Shown one piece after another: positions 17,156 to 25,200 of a stretch of 64,000 nt of DNA. The DNA comes from Nitrospirales bacterium (lineage in GTDB: Bacteria > Nitrospirota > Nitrospiria > Nitrospirales > UBA8639): positions 1 to 64,000 of the forward strand of contig BQIU01000001.1 of the NCBI GenBank assembly GCA_021603905.1, written 5' to 3'. Each line of letters opens with the position of its first letter. Within the stretch, counting starts at the first letter, position 1. The position numbers and the translations under genes are program-made. The notes under the pieces are model-generated. The model searched no databases. It was not told the DNA's origin and worked only from the letters and a program-made list of their open reading frames with translations.

Positions 17156-17770
17156 CTAACGAGCACTCTCAACACGCGAGTCAACGACATCCCAGTCAAT
17201 ATTTTCAAAAAACGCTTCGATATACTTCGGTCTATCGGACGGCGCATAATCGAGGAGATACGCATGTTCCCACACGTCGAGAACCAATAGAGGCTGAAAG
17301 CCCGCCACATTGCCAATTTCATGTAAACTGACCCAGTGGTTGGAGACTCGCTGATTGGTGGGATTTTGATAACAGATCGCCCATCCTACCCCACGCATTT
17401 TTGCGACTCCCATAAAGTCAGCTTTCCATATCTCGTAACTCGGAAAACTGGACTCAACGGCTTTTCGAAATGCTGACTGCGAACCAGGTGCACCAATACC
17501 TTGCTTTTTAAGATTCCCAAAGTAAAATTCATGGAGGACCATGCCATTATATTCAAACCCAAGGCGTCGTGTGAGCTCTGAGTACGCCGGCTTTTCTTCT
17601 TGATCAATAACACCATCTTTCAAAAATTCACTGATCCGCTCAAGAAGACTATTCGCTTGCTTCACATACCCGCTGTACAGCTTAAAATGCATTTCTAAAC
17701 TTTGATCAGATATGCCCTTTAAATTGCTCAAGTTAAAGGACTGAGCTTTGTAGATTGTCTGGTTCTGCAT
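17156..17770 (-). CDS. Superoxide dismutase, Fe/Mn type
   Basis: A 204-residue Fe/Mn superoxide dismutase converting superoxide to peroxide and oxygen. The four metal ligands appear in place: His 28 (MHFKLYSGYV), His 80 (VLHEFYF), Asp 165 and His 169 (LDVWEHAY). The WEHAYLLDY signature is intact. There is no signal peptide, so the enzyme is cytoplasmic. ATG 17770 has AAGGAG 8 nt upstream; a start at 17803 is less likely. The protein has some divergence from standard SodB/SodA in the N-terminal hairpin and in LHEFYF (usually NHxxFW), so metal choice cannot be told by eye. Confidence 0.9.
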   Translation of the reverse strand: MQNQTIYKAQSFNLSNLKGISDQSLEMHFKLYSGYVKQANSLLERISEFLKDGVIDQEEKPAYSELTRRLGFEYNGMVLHEFYFGNLKKQGIGAPGSQSAFRKAVESSFPSYEIWKADFMGVAKMRGVGWAICYQNPTNQRVSNHWVSLHEIGNVAGFQPLLVLDVWEHAYLLDYAPSDRPKYIEAFFENIDWDVVDSRVESAR

Positions 17771-18188
17771 GAGTGCTTTCTCCTTAAATGCTGAGAGGGT
17801 CATGGCTATGGTGTCAATCTAAGACATCATTCATCTTCTTGAACGGGGGTCGCTTGAACAAACAAGTCATCCCATAGTTATAAAGGAAGCCCCTCCCTTC
17901 TTCACAATAGACGTTTTGGGAAAGATCAGAGTGGAAATGTCTACCTCATGAGTGTTTTCTTTCATTGCAGATCAACCATCCCCTAGCTAAAGCCCGCCTA
18001 TGGACATTCATGCCGTTGATCATTTGCACTAATATCCTGGAACCACTGAATATTTTCTTTCCATCATTCTCGTGTTTGTCCACTTCACCTGTTCCCAAAA
18101 TTTTGATATGCATTCATGAAGTACAAGCTATGCCTTGTCTGGCCAACATAGTAGCTTGTTCATGTTTTAAACACAGAAGGGGGAGGAG
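17771..18188. other. Intergenic region between divergent sod and zinc-ribbon genes
   Basis: No supported gene; a 92-residue open frame (17965-18243) overlaps the zinc-ribbon gene and has no ribosome site. Divergent promoters for superoxide dismutase and the zinc-ribbon gene should lie here, but I cannot point to clear -10/-35 boxes. Confidence 0.5.
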
Positions 18189-18422
18189 ATGCCACACATA
18201 CTTTCCAAAATACCAGAGCCCGATCAACACAGAATCAAGGTAATATCAGAAAAACAGTTCGAGGATAACTGCTCACGGTGTGGAGGGTTATTAGTCCGCG
18301 ATTGGTGTGACAATATCTTGGACAGCGGAATGCTGAAAATTCCAATTCAACGTTGCATCCAATGTGGTGATATCATCGACTCAGTCATCTTGCAGCATCG
18401 GTGTTTGCCAACCTGTCCCTAA
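18189..18422 (+). CDS. Small zinc-ribbon protein
   Basis: A 77-residue protein with two knuckles, CSRCGGLLV (residues 28-36) and CIQCGDIID (56-64), which together make a plausible treble-clef or zinc-ribbon site. A GGGAGGAG ribosome site is right before the ATG. The spacing of about 28 residues between the Cys pairs and the intervening aromatic/acidic loop is like small zinc-ribbon proteins seen near transcription or stress genes. No assigned function. It stops shortly before the convergent gene at 18480. Confidence 0.72.
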   Translation: MPHILSKIPEPDQHRIKVISEKQFEDNCSRCGGLLVRDWCDNILDSGMLKIPIQRCIQCGDIIDSVILQHRCLPTCP

Positions 18423-18479
18423 TCATACAGCACTGTAGTTAAGCTCATGAACCGTGTGACACAAGGAGGGAGGGGATCT

Positions 18480-19679
18480 CTAAAATGAAGGAAGCCCATC
18501 CAGATCGACTTTTACTTGATCGACAATACTTCGTGAACGTAATTCGTTGATAAAGGACTTTGGCTGAACTGGTTCAGGAAGAGAAAGATTGAGGTCGTAC
18601 CAATCACCCTTGGGCGCGGTTTGGGGAATTCGTATTTCTTCGAAAAATTTCGTAATATCGTGATCATTACTACCATTCTTGAATCGGACTCGTACGCGGC
18701 GCGTGACCACTGAAGTGGTGATGACCTCAATGTCATCACTCTTTTCGAAAGATCCCAGAACGTCATCGAACTGTTGTGACTTGGGGATATCAAGATTAAA
18801 CGAGTACCATCCCCCCACCTGTGCATGTTCTTGCGCTGAAACCTCTTTAAAGAAATTACTTCTTCGAATATCTGCCACACCTTTTTTAAATCGAACCCAA
18901 ACTGGACGACGCTCCAAGAGTCCCTTCTCTGCCGATACCGGTTTTGTCTCCAGAACCGACGTATCGGGTATCAACGTCTGGACCTGACTAACAGTTTGAA
19001 TTTCTAAATCATCATGCAACACGTCTTCGCCTTCATGTTTCACCGGAACAACAGGAGTAGTTCCAAGACGGTTCTCAAGCGCCGTCAATTGCTGAAGAAC
19101 CTGTTGCAACTGCTGTTTCTGTAGATCCACTTGTAAGCTTTGACCGCTCGGAGCATTCATCGTTGAAGAAAACCGATCAACAACTAACATGACCACACCC
19201 ACAGCCAAAATGACTTGAGCAGCCAGAGCTACCGTTGACCAGTAATTCGAAGGCTTTGTCACCATGTGATGGGCATTCTCAACCCGATCATCATCTAAGG
19301 CCTGGACTTGTCGAGGAATGGCCAAAAGATTCGTTAACGTTAGATGAAGCACACTGGTATCGTCTTGTGGTTTCACCCAAAGTTCAATGCGATACTGTCC
19401 GACCAGAAATTGAGCAGTCGATGGTTTCAGCGATTCAACAGACAACAGACCAACGGGAAGTCCAGATGAAGAACGAAGTTCAATTGGGTCTGATGTTGCT
19501 CCGATGTCAAAGACTTTTTCAGTCTTGACCTGGTCAGCACATTCAACGGACCCAAGACTTTTATCACCAATGAAAACCTGAAGTGATCCAAGAGATTCAG
19601 TTCGTCTTCGTTCAGCCTGGTCCAACAATTCCTGAACAAGGTCTTGCTGATACAGGGTCAATTCTTTATGCGGGACCAT
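18480..19679 (-). CDS. Single-pass membrane protein with two repeated C-terminal domains
   Basis: A 399-residue protein I do not recognise. Residues 1-140 are soluble and beta-rich (VFDIGATSDPIELRSSSG at 57-73); one membrane helix lies at about 147-168; a Gln-rich coiled coil follows at 180-206. Two similar C-terminal units span about 258-320 (WVRFKKGVAD...FFKEV...GGWYSFNLDIP) and 328-391 (RVRFKNGSND...FFEEI...GDWYDLNLSLP). It starts 16 nt after the gene at 19696-20544, so the two form an operon. Topology (cytoplasmic N-domain, one helix, outside sensor-like repeats) is that of a membrane-bound anti-sigma factor or signal receptor, but no known anti-sigma motif is visible. Confidence 0.78.
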   Translation of the reverse strand: MVPHKELTLYQQDLVQELLDQAERRRTESLGSLQVFIGDKSLGSVECADQVKTEKVFDIGATSDPIELRSSSGLPVGLLSVESLKPSTAQFLVGQYRIELWVKPQDDTSVLHLTLTNLLAIPRQVQALDDDRVENAHHMVTKPSNYWSTVALAAQVILAVGVVMLVVDRFSSTMNAPSGQSLQVDLQKQQLQQVLQQLTALENRLGTTPVVPVKHEGEDVLHDDLEIQTVSQVQTLIPDTSVLETKPVSAEKGLLERRPVWVRFKKGVADIRRSNFFKEVSAQEHAQVGGWYSFNLDIPKSQQFDDVLGSFEKSDDIEVITTSVVTRRVRVRFKNGSNDHDITKFFEEIRIPQTAPKGDWYDLNLSLPEPVQPKSFINELRSRSIVDQVKVDLDGLPSF

Positions 19680-19695
19680 ATACCGTATCCTGCTC

Positions 19696-20544
19696 CTAAC
19701 TTTTTGATGATATGAGTCCCGGTTGAATATGGAGGTTCATTTTCAAAGGTTCCTCAGAAAGTTCACCCTCAATCGTCGAACTGTACACCTTACTGAGACA
19801 TGGGAAACACATCGCCAAATGCCAGACTCGATAGTCTTGGCCATGTCCATCCATGAACATCTCTTCCCATTGATCTTTTGTTTGACAGGGATAATGATCT
19901 GGCTCGCTTTTTCGGTAATGAGATTGAAATTGCACAAGTAACTCTTTTGCGGTTTGTGAAACAATATGTGGCTCACTTTCCAACTGTTGTTCTAAATTGG
20001 TTATTTGTGGAAGCGTCAACCCGATCTCCTTCATCGTCTGATTCCATCCAGCTCGCCGCCAACGAGTAAAATTTTTGTAAATTCTTTGACTTTGCTCTTC
20101 TGCTAACCCAAGTAACTTAATCACCTGAGACGGTGTTAAGGCATAAAAGTGCGTAAATTGAGCAATGAGTGCATCCCGACTGACCACCGCCTTCGAAGCC
20201 AGACCATCAATAAATGTCTCAAGCGCGGTGCCGGGCTTATTATTAGGAACAAAAGAGGTTGGCTGGCTGAAATATTTTGCGACATAGCTGTCCAAAAGGA
20301 GAGTCGGTCGACACGGAATCTCGGTACGTGCATACAAAAGAAACCGTTCGACTAATTCATACCCCAAGCGTAAGGCTAATTTCTCATGGCTTACATTTTC
20401 AGTCCAATCATCCGTCTCTCTGAGGATTTTCTTAGAATACGTACTCGCTCTCTCTAAGAGCATGGGCATTGAAGCTCGGATAAATTGATCATACTCTTCT
20501 TCCGTATTAATGATGAGATCTGTGGCAGGGTTTTGAGTATCCAT
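19696..20544 (-). CDS. Putative DNA-binding (sigma-like) regulator
   Basis: A soluble protein of about 282 residues starting MDTQNPATD. Residues 135-167 (FYALTPSQVIKLLGLAEEQ, then a basic RWRRAGW) look like a helix-turn-helix of sigma region 4 type. A C-terminal CxxC (about 246-249) and a further Cys near 220 could bind metal. The family is not known to me, and the sigma similarity is weak and visual only. The gene overlaps no other and is followed after 16 nt by the single-pass membrane protein, an order typical of regulator plus membrane anti-regulator pairs. A longer start at 20673 would add 43 hydrophobic residues. Confidence 0.65.
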   Translation of the reverse strand: MDTQNPATDLIINTEEEYDQFIRASMPMLLERASTYSKKILRETDDWTENVSHEKLALRLGYELVERFLLYARTEIPCRPTLLLDSYVAKYFSQPTSFVPNNKPGTALETFIDGLASKAVVSRDALIAQFTHFYALTPSQVIKLLGLAEEQSQRIYKNFTRWRRAGWNQTMKEIGLTLPQITNLEQQLESEPHIVSQTAKELLVQFQSHYRKSEPDHYPCQTKDQWEEMFMDGHGQDYRVWHLAMCFPCLSKVYSSTIEGELSEEPLKMNLHIQPGLISSKS

Positions 20545-20995
20545 TTGTTCTGATAACACAGGTTGAATAGCGGTCAAAAGGTATTGGATTCTACAGAGAA
20601 GCTTTGAGGCAGGCAACCTGTGGAACAAGAATGGCGGTAGAGGAAAGAAGATGTAAACCTTATAAATCGTCATGAAATCAACAACTTACTAACATTAAAA
20701 TCTCATGCATAGAGTGAGAAATGCAGTTCGAGCAACTGAAAGAAGATAGCAGGATCTTTCACGATCTCTCGTTGCAAAATCTGGAGGATTAACGGGAGTC
20801 AAGAATGGAAAATTATGAACTGGCAAAAGAATAATCGTTCATGAATTAATAGACGTCCAATAGAACGAATCAGCCTAGAACACAATGTCGCTTCTCAATT
20901 TCCTTTCGAGTATTCATTAACTTCTTTACACACAACATGGCCACTAGCCAGTCTCAAGAAGCCAACAATACGAAAGCACGTCATGTTCTTCCTGC
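20545..20995. other. Intergenic region without a recognisable gene
   Basis: AT-rich, no family-like open frame and no strong hairpin. It should hold the promoter of the regulator/membrane pair. If the regulator uses the start at 20673, the gap is shorter. Confidence 0.45.
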
Positions 20996-21535
20996 TCATG
21001 AATGTCGCACCCACTTATCTGCCGTGGCTTCTGTAGAAATCGAGTTGAGATGTCGAGACTTTTGTCGCTTTAAAATTTGGCGTTCAGCCTCAAACCAATC
21101 TTCCCACTCTCCACCACATATGTGTCCTCTTTCTTCGAAAAGCTTATAGGCTAGTTTTTGAATTTCCTTATGAAAGAACGAACGAATCGTGGCCTCTACT
21201 TGTCCTGCCATAAGCGGAGCGCCAGTTCCTTGGGGTCCGCCTATAGCTTGATCAGCCCCCCGACGCAAGGCTTCCGGAACCGCACTCCGAACTGATGCAC
21301 CTGCGATAATTAAGATTCTCCCAGTAAACCCCTGACGCCGCAACCGTTCTACAATCTCAAGGCCATTAGGATCAGCGACATACAGATCTATAATAATAAC
21401 TTGAGGATTAGTCTCTTGCACGAGAGCACATACATCTTGTCGATGAGGAGGCACAAGCACTTCATAACCATGTAGACTAAGATGCTCTATCAGTTCATTG
21501 CGTAATTGCGGCTGGTGTGTCACGATCATAATCAT
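20996..21535 (-). CDS. Degenerate receiver domain fused to DUF2934
   Basis: A 179-residue protein. Residues 1-118 follow the CheY fold, with the phospho-acceptor Asp at about 50 (VIIIDLYVADPNG). The acidic pair after strand 1 is replaced (VTHQPQ), the Thr/Ser after strand 4 is lost (LIIAGAS), and the Lys of strand 5 is missing (GADQAIGGPQG). Residues about 125-158 (LAYKLFEERGHICGGEWEDWFEAERQIL) match the DUF2934 motif, a short segment common in Nitrospira, Acidobacteria and Burkholderia proteins. A pseudo-receiver that senses by another route is likely. No histidine kinase is nearby. Confidence 0.8.
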   Translation of the reverse strand: MIMIVTHQPQLRNELIEHLSLHGYEVLVPPHRQDVCALVQETNPQVIIIDLYVADPNGLEIVERLRRQGFTGRILIIAGASVRSAVPEALRRGADQAIGGPQGTGAPLMAGQVEATIRSFFHKEIQKLAYKLFEERGHICGGEWEDWFEAERQILKRQKSRHLNSISTEATADKWVRHS

Positions 21536-21829
21536 AAAAGGACCTCTGCTCCAGTGAAAATTTCAGCGGATATTGCTTGCACTCATCGAAATAAATACTC
21601 AGGTGTTGACGAAATCAACAACATCGTACACTCAACACTTCAAGAGTTCCCATTGATATGCCCTGAGCTTTTATTCTATTAAAGAACCTATAAACTTCCT
21701 ACGGATAAAAGTTCTTTTGAGATCAAGGAAATGTCCGAGTTTCTTCATGACCTGAGGTAAACTTATATATTTTAATAATCTGTTGTATTCCTCATTGTCG
21801 ATTTTACAGAGTTCATAGGGAAATAATGC

Positions 21830-22063
21830 ATGAAACTTCAACAATCCAAAAACAAATCGTCCAAACTTAAAGATGATGATTCTCCAATACAAGAACCACC
21901 GAATGATCCAAAGAAACCACCTGTCAAACCACCCAAGCCTTCTCCCCAAGAACCACCAGTCGAGGAACCGCCCACACCTTCACCACCTGATGAACCACCA
22001 ATGGATGATCCACAACCAATTGGTGACCCACAGCCTACGGGTCGACCGATGATGATGTACTAG
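21830..22063 (+). CDS. Proline-rich small protein
   Basis: A 77-residue protein, highly charged at the N-terminus and then dominated by PPxEPP, PPxDP and DPQP repeats, ending RPMMMY. The repeats would form an extended polyproline II rod. There is no signal peptide. AGGGA lies about 10 nt before the ATG. The opposite strand has a 92-residue frame over part of this region, but its composition is unconvincing. Function unknown; I regard it as a probable real gene because the low-complexity coding signal is sustained to the stop. Confidence 0.55.
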   Translation: MKLQQSKNKSSKLKDDDSPIQEPPNDPKKPPVKPPKPSPQEPPVEEPPTPSPPDEPPMDDPQPIGDPQPTGRPMMMY

Positions 22064-22345
22064 CAATTATGAATGGCATGAAATGTGCCGTAAGACCTGT
22101 CCGCAAGTGTGGTCAAGGATACGTGCAAGGATATGTTTGACTACCGATTGTCATGAGGAACTCTTGAACAGAATGATTGAGAACGAGAGATTCCAAGACA
22201 TTTATTGGATAGCCCATCACGAACAGGAAGGTATTGCTATGAGTCAGGACTATTGGGTGCCCGACACAATCAAGTTATTGACTAGCTAAAACAAGGAAAT
22301 TTGTTGAAGGAATCAAGGACTTTTATGAAGAAAACTCCGCAGCGC

Positions 22346-22362
22346 AATAAATTCGAATCCAC
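22346..22362 (+). repeat. AATAAATTCGAA motif, outer copy
   Basis: AATAAATTCGAATCCAC at 22346-22362 matches 15 of 17 bases with AATAAATTCGAACCTAC at 22825-22841. The pair flanks the left part of the island in direct orientation and may mark an element boundary. Confidence 0.6.
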
Positions 22363-22560
22363 TGATGCGAAAGCCTGCCAATCTAAGGATCGTCCTAGAC
22401 AAGGCGCCTTGAACGCCATAAGGGCTTCACTCAGAAAAACCTTCGAACGCACTTACAAGAGGGATTTATTGAAATGTTAGGCAAAGGGGTCTTCTTGATG
22501 TCGAATGTACGGCCTAGATCACGGTGAGGACCCAATAAACTCGGTTGGGGAACGCGCGCC

Positions 22561-22685
22561 GTCCGCATCGGCGATGTTTAGCGCCTGGGCGCACTCCCCC
22601 TACTGCAAGCTGGGATCGGAACGCAGCGTTGGGCTCCAACACGCCATGAAAGCGTATGAGTGGAGCCGGGAACGTGGGACAAGTG
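22561..22685 (+). repeat. Island direct repeat, copy A (~125 bp)
   Basis: Matches copy B at 24533-24660 in the same orientation with scattered mismatches and a short indel. Long identical stretches include GCGCCTGGGCGCACTC, CTGGGATCGGA and CACGCCATGAAAGCG, and the end AGCCGGGAACGTGG. The two copies bracket the foreign membrane-protein gene and the IS91-like remnant. Confidence 0.85.
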
Positions 22686-22777
22686 TAGCTAAGCGTTGCC
22701 GGAATTCCGCCGGGTCATGACGAGAAGGGTGGTCCTATCCCGGGATGGGGTTTTGAGTTAGAGGACGACCTCGCCGG

Positions 22778-22835
22778 CCGAATTTATTCGGGCAATGCGA
22801 TTCGCTAACACGTGGATTCGTCCGAATAAATTCGA
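22778..22835. repeat. Inverted repeat before the island membrane-protein gene
   Basis: CCGAATTTATTCGG (22778-22791) and CCGAATAAATTCGA (22822-22835) are inverted copies with 13 of 14 pairs, about 30 nt apart, able to form a hairpin. Each is also nearly palindromic. The pattern recalls REP-like dispersed palindromes. It ends about 97 nt before the gene at 22932. Confidence 0.75.
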
Positions 22836-22931
22836 ACCTACAAAAGCACCATGAATTCAAAACACGTGTTTCCGGATGCGCTCTGGTTAACTAAGTTATT
22901 CCGGCATGTAAAATCTTTAAGGATCGAACCC

Positions 22932-24104
22932 ATGGCAGATCGCTACATAATTGGAATCATGAAAGCTGCAGTCAATTCGGAAAAGGAATTCGCGTTGGAG
23001 ACTACCGTCGAGGCCGCCATCGAAACGTTCAAGCAAACGCTTTCCGAAGAACTACAAATCAGCGTTACCACATTCAGCTTTTCCGGTCCGCACCTCACAC
23101 CCGAATCGGGCGCCTACGCCGCGCTAGATTTTCTCCGTCTGGGTTTGAGCGAAAAAATCGAGCGTAACATCGATTTTCTGCTGATCGTAACCGAAGTCGA
23201 TCTTGCTGCATCCAAACTCTCGTTCGCCCTGGCACTACCCAGTCAGCTAACGAATATCGCCGTCATTTCCACGAAGCGATTGGAACCGGAATTTCGGGTC
23301 GAACAAAGTCCAACCTGCGCGTCACCCAATCGGTTAGCTGCGTTGATGCTGTACAGCTTTGGCCGCATTGTAAATCTGTCACGCGTGCAGGACCCCGACA
23401 ACGTGATGTTTGACTTCAAGAATGTGGAAGAGCTTGATACCATGGCCAACTTCACACAGCAACAGCGCGAAACCGTTGTCCGTAACCTGCCCGTTGAAGC
23501 CCGGGAGCGAGTCAGCAAGCATGACAAGGGTCAATTTAGTTTCATTCTGCGGGCGCTTGCGATCAACAGTCGCGGCATCATGACCGGCATTATACGGGCC
23601 AATCCGCTTAGCCTGCTCGCTCAATTGCCAACCATGGCAACAGCGGCCATATCCGTGTTGATTTTCCTATTCTTCACACCGGATATGTGGGATGTCGCCA
23701 GCACCATGGAAATGTACCAGTTGGTTATTTTTTCGCTACTGACAAATATTGGGGCTACATTGGCCTTGTATAAAACCTTTGCGTTCGGGCCGATCCTCAG
23801 TCGAGACCGCGTCGTGTCGGAATCCGCTGTGGTCACTGAAGCGGTCGCGATCGCCAGTCTATTTCTAACCATGTTGATCGTCAACCTGGGATTCCTTCTG
23901 CTAGTCTATGTCGCGATCATCAGTATTTTCCCGTATCGTCTGATGGAGACCTGGACAACGGTTCGACCAGCGACGGGCTTGCTGGCTCATCTGAAACTGA
24001 GCTTGTTAATTGGTGGGCTGGCCTTATTGGCAGGCTCGCTGGGTGGCCGCGCTGATAGCAAGGATTTGATTCGTGCCGTTCTGTTTACCAAAGAGGAATC
24101 CTGA
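22932..24104 (+). CDS. Foreign membrane protein with archaemetzincin-like soluble domain
   Basis: About 390 residues from ATG 22932 (MADRYIIGIM). Residues 1-220 are soluble, the rest contains helices near 233-249, 263-280, 303-333 and 354-372. The run LLIVTEVDLAASKLSFALALP, then AVISTKRLEP, then a helix ALMLYSFGRIVNLSR follows the order of landmarks in archaemetzincins (DL...F.FG, strand with RL, HExxH helix), but the zinc motif would be YSFGR, so no catalysis is expected. This relation is my inference. The gene is GC-richer than its neighbours and lies between direct repeats next to an IS91-like remnant, so it was probably acquired. Confidence 0.8.
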   Translation: MADRYIIGIMKAAVNSEKEFALETTVEAAIETFKQTLSEELQISVTTFSFSGPHLTPESGAYAALDFLRLGLSEKIERNIDFLLIVTEVDLAASKLSFALALPSQLTNIAVISTKRLEPEFRVEQSPTCASPNRLAALMLYSFGRIVNLSRVQDPDNVMFDFKNVEELDTMANFTQQQRETVVRNLPVEARERVSKHDKGQFSFILRALAINSRGIMTGIIRANPLSLLAQLPTMATAAISVLIFLFFTPDMWDVASTMEMYQLVIFSLLTNIGATLALYKTFAFGPILSRDRVVSESAVVTEAVAIASLFLTMLIVNLGFLLLVYVAIISIFPYRLMETWTTVRPATGLLAHLKLSLLIGGLALLAGSLGGRADSKDLIRAVLFTKEES

Positions 24105-24298
24105 TGAGGAATAGGAATATTACAAGGCATTCTTGAGTGAACAGAGAACGACCAATGCCCCCATTGCAGGGGCAATATGCGAACATTGTGTCTGCCACGC
24201 GTGAGTACACACTGCGCATAGGGCCAGACTGGCCCTTTTGCCAGGGATGATGTCCAACCGGATGCTCGCTTATGGCGTGTGAGAGGGAGAAAAGGACC

Positions 24299-24541
24299 CT
24301 ATCGATATTTGTACCGGAATCCAAGGAGGAGATTAAACTGTCTGCTTTGCATGAACGCGTCGAGGTAGGCTGTGCCCATTGGTGGGGCGCGGGTGGGCCA
24401 TCCCAGATGGGCGGAAGTCTTGACGATCACTGTGGGATCTTCGATAGCCGCCAGAAGCATCAAGGCAAAGACGCGCTTGAGTATTTGGGCCCAACTCATG
24501 CAAACCCGTGTTAAGGCTAAGAGAGAGATCGCCATCCGCAT
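24299..24541 (-). pseudogene. IS91-like transposase, C-terminal remnant
   Basis: The minus-strand frame reads SWAQILKRVFAL, then LLAAIEDPTVIVKTSAHLGWPTRAPP and LDAF. This is the order seen at the C-terminus of IS91-type (Y2, rolling-circle) transposases: W-A-x-L-L-x-R-V-F, a CxxC segment, AAI-x-D-P-x-V-I-x-x-I-L-x-H-L-G-L-P-T-R-x-P-P. The zinc CPxCGG segment expected after RVFA is deleted, and the catalytic N-terminal part is absent, so the copy is dead. IS91 elements can mobilise DNA next to them, which fits the adjoining foreign gene. Confidence 0.75.
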
Positions 24542-24660
24542 CGGTGATGTTCGGCGCCTGGGCGCACTCGCCTAGCTAATCTGGGATCGGAGCGTAGCGT
24601 TGGGCATCAGCACGCCATGAAAGCGAATGGGATGAAGCCGGGAACGTGGTACATGCATGT
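24533..24660 (+). repeat. Island direct repeat, copy B (~128 bp)
   Basis: Second copy of the repeat at 22561-22685, directly upstream (on the minus strand) of the IS91-like remnant. The similarity starts at CATCCGCATCGG and ends near AGCCGGGAACGTGGTACA. Confidence 0.85.
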
Positions 24661-25200
24661 CAAACCTATGTTGACGAAATGTTGGCAGTGTCAGCTATAG
24701 AAGGCATTCGATATACGGTCATCGTGGCCGGCAAAGATCAGAAATAGTCACTTTTGTCATTCAGCGCAAACTTGAAGCGGCAGGCTTACTCTCGTATCAA
24801 CTGTTGTTTTTCGAAAGGGAAGACAGTGGGAGTTTCATTTGACTCATCAATTTCTTCCGGCCCACGCAATGGTGTTGGCCACTGCGCAGGACCTTCCGAC
24901 ATTAAAGGACTACTGAGAAGGTCGAGATAGTGAAGTAAAGGATCATGCGAACCTCTACCATATAGCCTAAAACCATACACTTGGATACGTTCAACTGAGG
25001 AATTTAGGAGAAAATCCTAAATCGATATAACCCCCAAATGGCCAGTATAAATAAAATTGTTTAACTGGAATGTCCTGATTTGGTTGACCAGACCATATTT
25101 AATTGTCGTAGGATGGTGACAACAATCGTTGTACGCTTTAAATATGTTGGCTCAATGAAGCGAACAGAATATTAATATTGAGAGGGGAAGGAAATACCTA

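Larger units (their letters stand above)
22064..22931. other. Left part of the GC-rich island: no intact gene
   Basis: Contains a possible 68-residue frame (22083-22289) of unknown kind and without a good ribosome site, two copies of the AATAAATTCGAA-type motif, direct-repeat copy A (22561-22685) and a palindrome pair just before the membrane-protein gene. GC rises visibly from about 22550 onward relative to flanking DNA. Confidence 0.6.
24105..25200. other. Right part of the island and following gap: no intact gene
   Basis: Holds the IS91-like transposase remnant (24299-24541), direct-repeat copy B (24533-24660) and then AT-rich DNA with no supported gene up to the ribosome site of the gene at 25201. 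A 64-residue minus-strand frame at 24786-24980 shows no family pattern. Confidence 0.6.

Noticed and set aside
22500-22760. Thought of a group II intron or retron RNA in the GC-rich repeat
   Set aside because: Segments such as GTGCGCCC on the minus strand recall intron 5' ends, but no domain V hairpin and no reverse transcriptase were found.
24786-24980. 64-residue minus-strand frame right of the island
   Set aside because: No ribosome site and no recognisable pattern.
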